This document shows, in pieces, positions 26,461 through 38,800 of a stretch of 64,000 bases of DNA. The DNA lies in contig JBBMNZ010000045.1 in assembly GCA_037954325.1 (NCBI GenBank), positions 723,501 to 787,500 on the forward strand, given 5' to 3'. Numbering within the stretch: position 1 is the first letter of the stretch; the number at the start of each line of letters is the position of its first letter. Under the pieces are notes generated by a model. The model did not search any database. It saw only the letters and a program-made list of their open reading frames with translations, and had not been told where the DNA came from. Source of the DNA: Fistularia commersonii (lineage: Eukaryota > Chordata > Actinopteri > Syngnathiformes > Fistulariidae). The translations under genes and the position numbers were made by a program.

Positions 26461-27720
26461 GTTAAATCGTTTTTGAGTTGGAGTGGAAATAACAAAACAT
26501 TTTCAGCTTTTTTGGTACACAATGTAAATAAATCATAAAAGTCTTCAAGCAGGTTACTGGTGCTGAAATATGTTGAAAAGGACCAAATTCATCACAATAT
26601 ATGTCAAAATCACTGTAATCCAGCAACAAATTGAAAGATATAGCCATACGGGCAAAAAGTGCTTATCTCACTGCGTTGAAGCAGTTTTGATACAGAGTGT
26701 AAATAACAAAAGATTCATTTATTCATTTAAAGCAGGTTACTGGTGCTGAAATATGTGTAAAGGGACCAAATTCTGCACAAAATATATCAAAATAGTTGTG
26801 ATCCTGCAACCGATTCGAAAGATATAGCCATACAGTCAAAAAGTTCTTATCTCACTGAGTTGAAGCGTTTTGGTACACAGTGTAAATAACTACAGATTCC
26901 TTTCAAGCAGGTTAGTGGTGCTAAAATATGTTGAAAAGGACCAGACTCTGCACAACATATGTCAAAATCACTCTTATCCAGCATTACATTCAAAAGATAT
27001 ATCCATATGGTCAAAAAGTTATTTTCTCACTGAGTTAGAGCGTTTTTGATACAGATTGTAAATAACTAAAGATTCCTTTCAAGCAGGTTACTGCTGCTGA
27101 AATGTGTTGAAAAGGACCAGATTCTGCACAATATATATCAAAATCACTGTAATCCAGCAACATATTGAAAGGATATAGCCATATGGTCATAAAAGTCCTT
27201 ATCTCACTGAGTTGAAGCGTTTTTGGTACACAGAGTAAATAAGTCATGAAAGTCTTCAAGCAGGTTACTGGTGCTGAAATATGTTGAAAAGGACCATATT
27301 CTGCACAACCTATGTAAAAATCACTGTAATCCAGCAACAAATTGAAAAGACATAGCCATATGGTCAAAAAGTGCTTATCTCACTGAGTTGAAGCGTTTTT
27401 GATACAGAGTGTAAATAACTAAAGATTCCTTTGAAGCAGGTTACTGGTGCTGAAATATGTTTGAAAGGACCAAATTCTGCACAATATATGTCAAAATAAT
27501 TGTGATCCTGCAACCGATTCAAAAGATACAGCCATATGGTCAAAAGGTGCTTATCTCACTGAGTTGAAGCGTTTTTGCTACAGAGTGTAAATAACTACAG
27601 ATTCCTTTGAAGCAGGTTACTTGCGCTGAAACATATTGAAAAGGAAACAATTCTGCACATTATATGTCAAAATTATTCAAATCCAGCCACTTGGTTGAAA
27701 GATATAGCCATGTGGTCAAA
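26461..27720. repeat. Satellite subfamily B
   Basis: The period stays at 175-177 bp (TGAGTT at 27031, 27208, 27384 and 27560), but the monomer now reads ACAGAGTGTAAATAACTA, GATTCCTTTCAAGCAGG, TTACTGGTGCTGAAATATG and GAAAAGGACCA. The switch from subfamily A happens within a monomer near 26461-26500. Confidence 0.85.
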
Positions 27721-28378
27721 AACTGCTAATCTCACCGAGTAAAAGCGTTTAGTGTACAAATTGTGAATAACTTATGAATTCTCTCAATCTTGTATCTGGT
27801 GCTGATATATATTGAAAAGATCATGATTCTTTACAATATATATCAAAATCCCTCTTATCCAACCACAGCATTGAAAGATATAGCCATGAGGTCAAAAACT
27901 TTTTATCGCACTGAGTTGAAGCGTTTACTTTACAAAATATAAATAACATATGAATTCTCTCAAGCTTTTTTCTGGTGTGGAAATATGTCCAAAAGGAAAT
28001 GATTCTGCACAATATATATATCAAAATCACTCAAAATCCAGCCATAGGTTCGAAAGATATATCCAGGTGGTCTAAAAGTGCTTATCTCACTGACTTTAAG
28101 CTTTTACTGTACAAATTGTAAATAACTTAGGAATTCTCCCAGGCTTGTGTCTTGTGCTGATATATGTTGAATAGAACATGATTCTGCACAATAAATGTCA
28201 AAATCACTCAAATCCAGCCACTTGGTCCAAAGATATAGCCATGTGGCAAAAAAGTCTTATCTCACCGAGTTGAAGCGTTCACTGTGTAAAAATTGTAAAT
28301 AACGTATCAATTCTCTCAAGCTTTTGTCTGGTGCTGAAATATGTTGAAAAGAACATAATTCTGCACAAGATATGTCAA
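27721..28378. repeat. Satellite subfamily C
   Basis: Monomers carry GTTTACTGTACAAATTGTAA, CTCTCAAGCTTGTGTCTGG, CACTCAAATCCAGCCACTTGG and GCCATGTGGTC. Period is 175-179 bp. It stops at 28378 (GATATGTCAA), where the L2 element is inserted. Confidence 0.85.
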
Positions 28379-28414
28379 TTTTTTTTTTTTTTTTTTTTTT
28401 TTTTGGGGGGGGGG
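28379..28414 (+). repeat. Homopolymer T26-G10 at the LINE 5' junction
   Basis: T runs from 28379 to 28404 and G from 28405 to 28414, directly at the junction between the satellite and the LINE. It is not part of the satellite monomer. It may be a slippage product or an assembly artefact. Confidence 0.9.
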
Positions 28415-28701
28415 CGAGAGGATGCTGGCGCGCTTAGCTGCCGCTTCCCGCTCTCAAACCAACCAATCTAACCAACCAAAGACAAATCTCTCAATAGTTA
28501 CGATCCTCCAGCCAACTAACCAAAGTCTAATCGCCCTGTAGCTACCGTTACTGTCTCGATCTCTCCACCAATCTACCTGCATCTCACAACCTCGACATCC
28601 CACCGGACTGCTTGTGTTCTGCTAGCTAGCCGGCTAGCGTCTCGAAACTCCGGATCCCGACGGCGCCTAGCAAGACGGCATTTCCATCGGCCGAAATCTG
28701 C

Positions 28702-29049
28702 TTGCTCCACCTGCTCCACCATCTCTTTCTCCACCAGCAACTATCTCCAACATCCAGCTCCAGCACCTGCCTCCTCATAGCCCCGGGTATGACACTCAGC
28801 TACACTCCCAAGCAACTCCTCCAGCTCATCCCTAAACTACCCCCCCCACGACACTCCTCGCCACACTCTGTAATCATGGACTTCTTCGTCGACCCCACTA
28901 CATTCACCGTAGCTCCCGTCGCAACTTTTCATACTTTCTTACAACAGAAAATTCAATTCCAACGCTATGGACACAGCACAGCTCATAAACCGGACCCCAA
29001 ACCTCTTCCCCGCGTCATCACAATAAACCGCGTCATCATCCCCGCGTGA
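28702..29049 (+). CDS. L2 ORF N-terminal segment (115 aa), frameshifted from the rest
   Basis: A proline- and leucine-rich frame with an internal ATG at 28789 (MTLSYTPKQLLQLIPKLPPP). The last residues (RVITINRVIIPA) run into the start of the next frame, which continues VNYLNLRQIP. This suggests that the two frames were once one ORF and a single indel near 29040 separates them. I see no domain in this part. It could alternatively be a short ORF1; the tight abutment makes an N-terminal extension of the endonuclease protein more likely. Confidence 0.5.
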   Translation: MLHLLHHLFLHQQLSPTSSSSTCLLIAPGMTLSYTPKQLLQLIPKLPPPRHSSPHSVIMDFFVDPTTFTVAPVATFHTFLQQKIQFQRYGHSTAHKPDPKPLPRVITINRVIIPA

Positions 29050-31940
29050 ACTATTTAAACCTCCGTCAAATTCCAACTTCCGCCCCATCCACTTCACAAC
29101 AAAAGGCAATAAAAATCGCTCTCTTCAATACAAGATCCCTCAACAATAAAAGCCTCATATTAAATGATTTCATCTCTGATAAACAACTTGACCTTCTGTG
29201 CCTAAATGAAACATGGCAAAAACCCCAGGATTATTTCTCTCTCAACCAAACCACCCCCACTGGATACTCTTACCTGGACAAACCGCGCACTGAGGGCAGA
29301 GGAGGAGGGATTGCTGCAATTTTCCACAAAGATCTCCAACCTCGCATACTCTCCATCCCTTCTGCCCCTTCTTTTGAACACCTGACTTTTAAACTACCCG
29401 GACCCAAACCACTCATCACAGCGATCATATACCGCCCCCCCAAACCCAACCCATCTTTTCTATCAGATCTCTCAGAATTCATCACCTCGCTATTTTCAAT
29501 TTCAACCACCGTTATACTTCTTGGCGACTTTAACCTTCATATTGACTCCCTGGACTGTAAAGATGCATCTGACTTCTTGGACCTACTCAACTGCACAAAC
29601 TTCACACAACACATAACCTTTCCCACCCATAACCACGGACACATCCTTGACCTGGTCTGCTCCACTGGCTCACAGATTCACAACATCTCCAGTTTTGATC
29701 TCTCCATATCTGATCACCTGGCCATCACATTTGATATCAACATCCCCACGCCCCTACCTAAGCCCAGCCGCAAAATCACTTTCCGCAACCTAAAATCTGT
29801 CTGCCCAGTAAAACTCTCCACCTGCATAACCAACACTCTCTCTAATCTCACCCTTCCAGTAAATCCAACCCCTATGGACCTGGTCAACATTTACAATAAC
29901 ACCCTTTCTACCTCCCTCAATACGCTGGCTCCTTTGAAATCCAAAACAGTCACATTCACTCACTCTGCCCCCTGGTTTACCCCGGAACTCCGCAAGCTAA
30001 AAAAACAACTCCGTAAACTTGAACGACTACATAAGAAAACCGGCCTCACTGTTCATGCCCAAGCCTATAAGGACCATATGCAACATTACTAGACAGCACT
30101 CAATGAAGCCCGTTCCCGTTACTACTCTGGCATCATTCACTCGGGATCCTCCAATCCACGCTCTCTGTTCTCCACCATAAACAAACTACTCAAACCGCAC
30201 GACAACATCTCATCCACTTTCACCCCGGAAAAATGTGACCTCCTCATGTCATTTTTCACCTCAAAGACAGACACCATCCATAATCAACTTGCATCTTCCT
30301 CTGCCACCACCCCAGTCCCAGAGCCCCTACTCACCTCCCCTTCTATCCACCGACTCACTCACTTCTCTCCAATAACTACAGCAGATCTCACCAAAATACT
30401 CACCACCATGAAGCCATCCACCTCCCCCCTGGATCCCATGCCTTCAAATCTTGTCATAGCCTGCCTCACCCCCTTTGCCCCACTCATCACCGATACCATT
30501 AACGCCTCCCTCACCTCTGGAACAGTCCCCACATCACTTAAGCTTGCTGCCATCACCCCTCTCCTTAAAAAACCTGGCCTCGACCCCGACGACCCCAACA
30601 ACTTCCGACCCATCTCCAAACTCACATTCCTCTCAAAAGCACTGGAAAGAGCTGTCACAGCACAATTAAATCAACACCTCTTCACACATGACCTGTATGA
30701 AACTTTCCAATCCGGCTTCAGAAACCAACACAGCACTGAAACAGCTCTCATCAAAGTAACAAATTACCTCCTTCTCTCTGACTCCGGATCCCTCACCATC
30801 CTCCTCCTCCTTGATCTCAGCGCTGCCTTCGATACAGTCAACCATCAAATCCTCCTCAACCGTCTGGAATCATTAGGCATCACCGACACCGCCCTCTCCT
30901 GGTTCCACTCTTACCTCTCCGGCAGATCTCACTACATCAACACAAACAACCATACATCTTCCACCACCCCCGTCCGACACGGAGTTCCACAAGGCTCAGT
31001 TCTTGGCCCCGTACTTTTCACCCTCTACACACTGCCACTTGGACACATCATCCGCCGCCATGGACTCCATTTTCACTGCTATGCTGATGACACTCAGCTC
31101 TACATAAACACCAAAACAATCACTCCCGAAATCCTTTCCTCCCTTACCGACTGCATCACAGACATAAAAACCTGGATGAACCAAAATTTCCTCAAACTCA
31201 ACAGCAACAAAACAGAAATTATCATATTCGGCCCAAAATCCTTGCTCAATTCCTGTCACAATCTCGCAGTCTCCATTGATGGTCACTCTGTTTCCCCCTC
31301 CCCCCTGGTAAGAAATCTTGGAATCTACATGGACCCTGCACTCTCTTTTAGGCCACACATAAATCACATCACCAAAACATCTTTTTTCCACCTCCGAAAC
31401 ATAGCACGCCTCCGACCCACTCTTTCACCCTTTGCTGCTGAAACACTAATCCATGCATTTATCACCTCCAGACTCGACTACTGCAATAGTATCCTATATG
31501 GCCTCCCCTCTAGTGCCCTTCAAAAACTGCAATACATCCAAAACTCTGCTGCCCGACTTCTTACCCGCTCCCCTTCCAGAGAACACATCACCCCCATTCT
31601 CCGTCAACTTCACTGGCTGCCCATCAAACAACGCATCCACTTCAAGATCCTCCTCACCACCTACAAAGCCCTCAACAACCTCGCCCCCCCATATCTCACC
31701 GACCTACGTCGCCACTCTCCAGCGCGTTGTCTTCGCTCCTCGGATGAAAACCTCCTAACTCCAATCTGTAAGTCCAAGTACCGCACCCTGGGAGACAGAG
31801 CCTTCGCCATCGCCGCCCCCACCCTCTGGAACTCCCTCCCCCCAGCCATCCGAGAGTCAAACTCATTGTCTTCCTTCAAAAACAACCTCAAGACCCACCT
31901 CTTCCAAACCACCTACAACACCTACAGCTCTTCCCATTAA
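29046..31940 (+). pseudogene. L2-like ORF2: endonuclease + reverse transcriptase, one stop
   Basis: The frame is open for 965 codons apart from one TAG at 30090-30092, a probable CAG-to-TAG change. The N-terminal part is an APE-like endonuclease (NTRSLNNKS, CLNETW, LLGDFNLH, SDHLAITF). The reverse transcriptase follows with FRPISKLTFLSKALE, QSGFRNQHSTETALI, DLSAAFDTVNHQILL, GVPQGSVLGPVLF and the catalytic YADDTQLY near 31080. The C-terminus has LDYCNSILYGLP and LHWLPIKQRI, typical of the L2/CR1 group. ORF2 copies the element by target-primed reverse transcription. Since only two lesions break it, this copy is fairly young. CR1/Rex1 relatives are the alternative family call. Confidence 0.88.
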
Positions 31941-32023
31941 CAATGTTTATGTTCTATGTTTTTCTGTCGTCAACTTGTAAAGCTTCTTTGTGTACCGTGA
32001 AAAGCGCTATACAAATCGTATGT

Positions 32024-32044
32024 ATTATTATTATTATTATTATT
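32024..32044 (+). repeat. (ATT)n 3' tail of the L2 LINE
   Basis: Seven ATT units follow the conserved CGCTATACAAAT 3' end, the usual microsatellite-like tail of this LINE group. Satellite resumes at once with AATTCACTCAAATCCAGCC. Confidence 0.85.
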
Positions 32045-34268
32045 GAATTCACTCAAATCCAGCCACTTGGTCCAAAGATATAGCCATGTGGTCAAAAAGT
32101 GCTTATGTCACCGAGTTGAAGCGTTAACTGTACAAATTTAAGATAACTTATGAATTCTTACAAGTTTGTTTCTGGTGCTGAAAGATGTTGAATAGAACAT
32201 GATTCTGCACAATATATATCAAAATCTGTTTTATCCAACCGCAGGTTTAAAAGATATTGCCATGTGGTCAAAACGTGCTTATCTCACCGAGTTGAAGCAT
32301 TTACTCGACAAAGTGTAAATAACATATGAATTCTTTCAAGCTTGTGTTTGTTGCTGATATATGATGAAAAGGATATGATTCTGTACAATATATGTCCAAA
32401 TTACTCCAATCCAGCCACTTGGTCGAATGATATAGCCATGTGGTCAAAAAGTGCTTATCTCACCAAGTTGAGGAGTTTACTGTTCAAATTGTAAATAAAT
32501 TATGAATTCTTACAAACTGTGTTTCGTGCTGAAATATGTCTAAGAGATCATGCTTCTACAAAGAATATGTCAAAATAACTCAAAGCCAACCGCAGTTTCA
32601 AAATATATTGCCATTTAGTAAAAAGTGCTTATCTCACAGAGTTGAAGCATTTATTGTACTAATTGTAAAAAATGTATGAATTATTTCAAGCTTGTTTTTG
32701 GTGCTGCAATATGATGAATAGAACATGATTCTGCAGAATATGTATCAAAATTACTCAAATCCAGCCACTTGGTCAAAAGATTAGCCATGTGGTCAAAAAG
32801 TACTTATCTAACCGAGTTGCAGCGTTTACTGTACAAATTGTAAATAACGTATCAATTCTCTCAAGCTTTTGTCTGGTGCTGAAATATGTTGAATAGAACA
32901 TGATTCTGCACAATATATGTCAAAATCACTCAAATCCAGCTGCAAGCTCAAAATATATTGCCATTTGGTCAAAGAGTCCTCATCCCACAGAGTTGAAGCG
33001 TTTATTGTATAAATTGTAAATAACTTAGGAATTCTTTCAAGCTTGTGTTTGGTGCTGATATATGATGAAAATGAAATGATTCTCTACAATTTATCTCAAA
33101 ATTACTCCAATCCAGCCCCTTTGTCAAAAGATATAGCCATGTGGTCAAAAAGTGCTTAACTCACCGAGTTGAAGAGGTTTACTGTACAAATTGTAAATAA
33201 CATATACATATTTGCAAGCATTTGTTTGGTGCAGAGTATGTTAAACAAAGAAACCATTCAGCACAATATATGTCAAAATTACTAAAATCCAGCCACTTGG
33301 ATGAAAGATATAGCCATGTGGTCAAAAAGTGCTTATCTCACCGAGTTGAAGCGTTTAATGTACGAATTGTAAATAACATATGAATTCTTTCAAACTTGTG
33401 TTTGGTGCTGAAATATAATAAAAAGTAAATGATTCATCACAATATATGTCAAAATCACTCAAATCCAGCCCCAGGCTCAAAATATATTGCCATTTGTTCA
33501 AAAAGTGCTCATCTCACAGAGTTGAAGCGTTTATTGTACAAATTGTAAATAACATAGGAATTCTTTCAAGCTTGTCTTTGGTGCTGATATATGATGAAAA
33601 TGAAACGATTCTGCACAATGTATGTCAAAATTACTCCAATCCAGCCCCTTTGTCAAAAGATATAGTCATGTGATCAAAAAGTGCTTATCTCACAGAGTTG
33701 AAGAGGTTTACTGTACAAATTGTAAATACCTTAAATCTTTTGTCTAGTGCTAAGACATGTTGAATAGAACATGATTCAGCACAACATATGTCGAATTCAG
33801 TGTAATCCAACCGCAGGTTAAGTAGATATAACCATGTGGTCAAAAACTGCTTATCTCACCGAGTGAAAGCGTTTGCTGTACAAAGTGTAAATAGCATATG
33901 TGGTCAAAAACTGCTTATCTCACCGAGATAACTTTTGCTGTACAAAGTGTAAATAGCATATATATTTTTGCAAGCTTATGTTTCGTGTGGAGTATGTTGG
34001 AAAGGAATCTTTCTGCAGAATATATTTCTAAATGACTAAAATCCAGCCAGTTGGTTGAAAGATATATCCATGTGGTCAAAAAGTGTTTTCTCACGAAGTT
34101 GAAGCGTTAACTGTACAAATCGTAAATAACCTATATATTTTTTGCAAAAAATTGTCTGGTGTGGAGTATTTTGAAAAAGAAATAATTCTGCTCAATATAC
34201 GTCCAAATTACTCCAATCCAGCCAATTGGTCGAAAGATATAGTCATGTGGTCAAAAAGTGCTTATCTG
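32045..34268. repeat. Satellite subfamily C, right of the L2 insertion
   Basis: Subfamily C monomers continue (CACTCAAATCCAGCCACTTGG, GCCATGTGGTCAAAAAGTGC, GTTTACTGTACAAATTG), with more divergence and length variation than to the left. Monomers with GTTTATTGTA and CCCCAGGCTCAAAATATATTG variants alternate with GCCACTTGG variants, a loose dimer-like pattern. Around 33850-33960 part of a monomer (AAAAACTGCTTATCTCACCG) is duplicated locally. Confidence 0.85.
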
Positions 34269-34514
34269 GACTTCTGGTGACACAATGTTCTGAGACATAC
34301 ACACAGAGTTGAGCCCTCCCGAAAATTGGTAGTATTCAGCAGTTTATGAAAAAATACTTGTCAGTTTAATGGTGGAAGAGTGAGTCTGAAGCATTACAGA
34401 TTAGGATGAGCACTGCCAGAGACACATGGAACGCAGCAAAACAGCAAAAACAGCAAGAAGAAGCGAAAGGAAAAAAATCGGCCGCCATCTTCCCGAAGCC
34501 AGGTGAGCGGAAAA

Positions 34515-35314
34515 ATGGATGAACAGAACATGGAGAACATTCTTCGTGAGTTGAAAGAATTGAGGAAAGAAAATAAGCAAGCATTTGCAGACACTAGGGA
34601 ACAATTAACTAGACTGGAGGTGTCGGTCACGGACTTGATTCAAAGGATGAAGAAGCTAGAGCAGAGAACTGAGGAAGCGGAGACCAGGATATGCCAGGTG
34701 GAGGACACAGGCCAGCGCCATGAGAGGATGCTGAGGCACCTGTTGAAACGGGAGGCGGCCCTGACGAACATGTGCAATGATCTACAGAACTGGATGCGCC
34801 GCAACAATCTGAGAATTTATCAAGTACCCGAGGAAAGTGAGAAAGGTGACATGATTGGTTTTGTGAGGAACTTAATTGAGACGGCACTACAGGCACTACA
34901 ACTCCCGCCCGGGCTAAATACAAAAATCGAGAGGGCACACAGATCACTGGGGCTAAAGCCTGCGAGTTCAGTTCCATTATCGTGAGGTTTCTGGATTATA
35001 CAGTAAAGGAAGCAGTGCTGCGACAAGCATGGGCCCAAAAACGAGTGAAGTTCCAAAAAGGAGTGATTTACTTTGACCATGATTACTCTCCAGAAATACA
35101 GAGGAAGAGAACGCGGGTCCGAGGATTGATCAAGCAGCTGAAGGAGAAGGAGATCCGGGCAATGTGCCGCTATCCAGCGCAGCTGAGAATCAACTTGGAG
35201 TCGGGAGTGAAAATATTTCCTACGCTGGCAAAGACAGGATGGTGGGAAGAGAGAAAGAAAGGACACATCACTGTCCGCCGCATACCTGCGGGCTGTTTTG
35301 CTGGACTAAAATGA
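34515..35314 (+). pseudogene. L1/Tx1 ORF1-like nucleic-acid-binding protein, frameshifted
   Basis: From the ATG at 34515 (MDEQNMENILRELKEL) the protein has leucine/isoleucine heptads to about residue 75, a probable trimerising coiled coil. It then has NLRIYQVPEESEKGD and IERAHRSLG, matching the RRM-like core of L1 ORF1p. Near 34950-34980 the frame shifts. The remaining C-terminal domain continues at 34982-35314 (RFLDYTVKEAVLRQAW, GVIYFDHDYSPE). The family protein binds element RNA and acts as a chaperone. An upstream in-frame ATG at 34491-34505 would add four residues. The frameshift makes this copy non-functional unless recoded. Confidence 0.8.
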
Positions 35315-35730
35315 TGAAGAGTACTGTGCCCGGGTAATGTTAAAATAATTAGATAACGTTAATACTGTCAATCTTAAAGTTCTATGTGTATTACTGTTCA
35401 TAGTTTAAACAGCCAAATATGCTGAAGTTAAGTGAATCATATTGTAAAGTTATTGAGAGGAGAGGAGAGTTAACTTTGCTATTATTTTCAATTGATATTT
35501 TTTTACGATGAGACCTGTGTTGGGATCACCGCCTCACCAAAGATTTTGTTTTTTTCTTTGGTCTGTGGTTGGGACAGCACTTAGTGCACTTTTCCCAGAG
35601 GGAATCTTAAATCACAACCCTCTGCCTGCATTACAACAGGAGCTGGACAGATATCTGTACTCAGCTGGACTATTGGAAGTCACATATGTTTACTTTATTT
35701 TTTCTGTTTTGTGTTTAAAGAGTTCTTATT

Positions 35731-35773
35731 TCCTTGACATGTCGGTTTGGTCGGCAAACCGACATGTCAAGGA
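35731..35773. repeat. Perfect inverted repeat (18-bp stem, 7-nt loop) between ORF1 and ORF2
   Basis: 35731-35748 (TCCTTGACATGTCGGTTT) is the exact reverse complement of 35756-35773, with the loop GGTCGGC. It lies in the spacer about 60 bp before the presumed ORF2 start at 35835. The neighbouring sequence shows several lesions, but the stem has none. Confidence 0.92.
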
Positions 35774-35834
35774 TAGTTACTTTATGCAAAGGTGAATCTG
35801 GGGAGAGTAAAATGAAAATAGGAAATGCCGATTT

Positions 35835-38800
35835 ATGTCAGAGGTAGGGATTATCAGTTATAATGTCAAAGGATTAAATAATCCTATAAAAAGGAAGAAA
35901 ATGCTGACTCAGTTGAAGAAATGTAATTGCTCAATAGCGTGACTACAGGAAACTCACTTAAATGAGGTAGAACATAAGAAATTGAGGAGAGACTGGGTTG
36001 CACAGGTATTCTATGCTTTTTGTTCAAACAGCAGAAAGAGGGGAGTAGCAATTTTAATCAGTCATTCAATTAGTTTTGCAATTCAGAGAGAAGTGAAGGA
36101 TAAAGCGGGGAGATATATACTTATTATGGGAACAGTAGGTGGAGTAGAGCTAACTATCATGAATATCTATGCCCCAAATGAAGATGGCCCCAATTTCTTT
36201 AAAGAAGTGGCAACTGTAATGGCAAGAGAAGCCAGAGGTACTATAATTTTAGGAGGAGATTTCAATTGTGTTTTAAATGTAAAATTGGATAAAACTCCTT
36301 TTGATTATGGGCCCATTAGCAGGAAATCCAGGGCAGCAAAACATATGTTGGAAGAATAAGGACTTGTGGATGTTTCGAGGGCTAAGAACCCAACCACGAG
36401 AAATTTCACCTTTCTGTCCATGGTACATGGGTCATATTCAAGAATTGATTTGATTTGCATCTCAAAACAAAGCTTATATAAAGTCAGAGAATGTGTTATT
36501 GAACCTGGTACCCTATCTGATCATGGTCCTGTATATATGAAATTAAATTTAGGCTTTGGTTGGCACTTCAAATACTGGAGACTAAATATTTCCTTGTTGA
36601 CAGATCCAAATATAAAGGAAAACATAAAAAAAACAATTGATGAATACCTCAAAATTAATGATAATGGATCAGTATCCCCCTCGACTCTTTGGGAGGGGGC
36701 AAAGGCTGTGCTGAGAGGGAAATGTATTGAAATTGCGGTTGGATTAAACAGACAGAGATTGGAAAAGGAAAAACAGCTGGAAAGTGACATAAAAAGACTA
36801 CTACATGAACACAAAATGACAAGGGACAAAAATGTCTTTAAACAAATACATGAAAGTAAAACCTCTTTGGATGAACTTCTCACACAAAAAGCAGAGGGAG
36901 CACTTCGATACACAAGCCAAAGGTACTATGAAAAGGGAAATCGGGCGAGCCGGCTATTGCCTTTCAACTGAGGAAACAACAATCAAGCCGTATTGTCCCT
37001 AAGATAAAACACCCCTCCTCTCTGACCGAGGTCTCCCACCCAGAGGAGATAGCTGAGGCATTCCATACTTACTATAAAAATCTTTATGATACATCAGGAG
37101 AAACACAAGACAAAAGGATATTAGAAGATATATTCAAAAATCTTAACTTAAGAAAACTCTGCATCTGAGGCGGACGAATTAATAGCTCCTATCCGAGAAA
37201 ACGAGATACAAGACGTTATTAAATCATTAAAAAACAACAAATCCCCTGGCACAGATGGTTTACCAGGTGAATTTTATAAGGCCTTTGGAGAGGAGCTTGT
37301 GCCAAAACTTTGCCAGATCTTTAATTATGCCTTACAGGAAAATGACCCACCTCAGAGCTGGTCTGAGGCAGTAATAACGGTTATACACAAAGAGGGGAAA
37401 GATCCATTAGACTGTGATGCCTATAGGCCGATCAGTTTGTTGGGGAATGACGTAAAGATTATTAGTGCCATGTTAGCAAATAGAATGCAGAAATACTTAG
37501 GTAAATTGATTAATCCAGACCAGACCGGTTTCATACCAGGTCGACAAGGAGCAAACAATATTAGAAGAGCATTAAATGTACAATCATTGGCAAGACATTC
37601 AGTTCACCCGTCAATGCTTCTCAGTCTAGATGCTGAGAAGGCGTTCGACAGGGTGGACTGGACATATCTGAAATTTACTATGGAATAAATGGGATTTAAT
37701 TTGACATTTATAAAATGGATTGAAGCACTGAATAAAGACCCAATATCAAGGGTCAGAGTGAATGGGTACTGCTCCCAATTTTTTCACCTTAAAAAAGGAG
37801 TCAGGCAGGGGAACCCAATCTCGCCTATTTTGTTCGCATTGTGTATTGAACCGCTTGCTAAATTGATAAGGACAAACGATCCGATCGAGGGAATAGTAGA
37901 TGAAGGAGGGGAGATACACAAAATTTCGTTGTTCGCGGATGACGTTCTTTTGTTTATAAGAAACCCTCAGTCATCTATACCGGCCCTTATGCAATGCCTG
38001 AGAGACTATGGGGAGATGTCAGGGTACAAGGTGAATGAGGGGAAATCAGAAGCAATGATGATAACAGGATGCTGGCCGACATACTTGGATGGAGAGGTGA
38101 AATTCAAGTGGTCAAAAGGGGGCTTTAGATACCTGGAAATCATTCTCACACACGACACAAGTCAGCTATATAAGGCAAATTATGGTAAACTAATTTCTCA
38201 GATCAAAAATGACATGGAAAGATGGGAGGTGCTTCCTTTGTCCTTAGTTGGGAGGATAGAAAGTATCAGGATGAATGTCCTACCTAGAATGCTGTTTCTG
38301 TTCAATGCTCTGCCTATCACTGTTCCTGTATCTACCTTTACATCACTGGATAAGCTCATTTCCAAATATATATGGCAGAACAAGAGGCCCAGAGTGAGAT
38401 TGAAAATACTCTGTACACCCAGAGATAAGGGCGGATTGGCCTTGCCACACTTCCGAAGTTACTACCTGGCAGCACAACTTGGAAAATTGGTCTCATGGAT
38501 AAAACTAGATATGGACACAAGATGGGTGCATATACAGCATGGTTCATTTAAAAATGTGTCGCTTACAACTCTTCCCTTTCTAAATTCAAAAGCAAGACGT
38601 GGACTTAAGATACAAAATTAATATGTCAACCATACACCTAAGGTTTGGGAAAAGACAAGACGATTCCTTAAGCTACCTCTATCCCTATCAAGGGCAGCAA
38701 AAATAACAGCAGCAGGTGACTTTCTGCCAGCAAAGATGGACGATGGTTTCATTAGTAGGCAGGGAAAGGTTTAATCACAATAAATCAGTTATTTGAAGGA

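Larger units (their letters stand above)
1..28378. repeat. Satellite array, ~176-bp monomer (three subfamilies)
   Basis: A head-to-tail AT-rich repeat fills this stretch. The phrase GTTGTTTAGGACATGATTCT or a close variant recurs at 176-bp steps (for example its TTTAGG near 182, 358, 534 and 710). Each monomer also carries GATATAGCCATTCGTTC, TCACCGAGTTGAAGCG and GGAAATAACTAATGAATTTC blocks. A solo LTR at 15640-16686 is the only large interruption. Short ORFs in it are chance frames of the repeat, not genes. The family is not one I can name. The array runs off the left edge of the window, so its true length is unknown. It resumes after the L2 element at 32045-34268. Confidence 0.97.
28379..32044 (+). 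mobile_element. L2-like (CR1 group) LINE, near full length
   Basis: The element interrupts a subfamily C monomer. It begins with a run of 26 T and 10 G (28379-28414) followed by a GC-rich 5' region. It encodes an APE-type endonuclease and a reverse transcriptase, and ends with GAAAAGCGCTATACAAAT and an ATT microsatellite (32024-32044). That 3' end is typical of teleost L2 elements from family knowledge. No clear target-site duplication is seen. The coding region is separated from an open frame by one frameshift near 29047 and one in-frame stop at 30090-30092. Confidence 0.88.
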
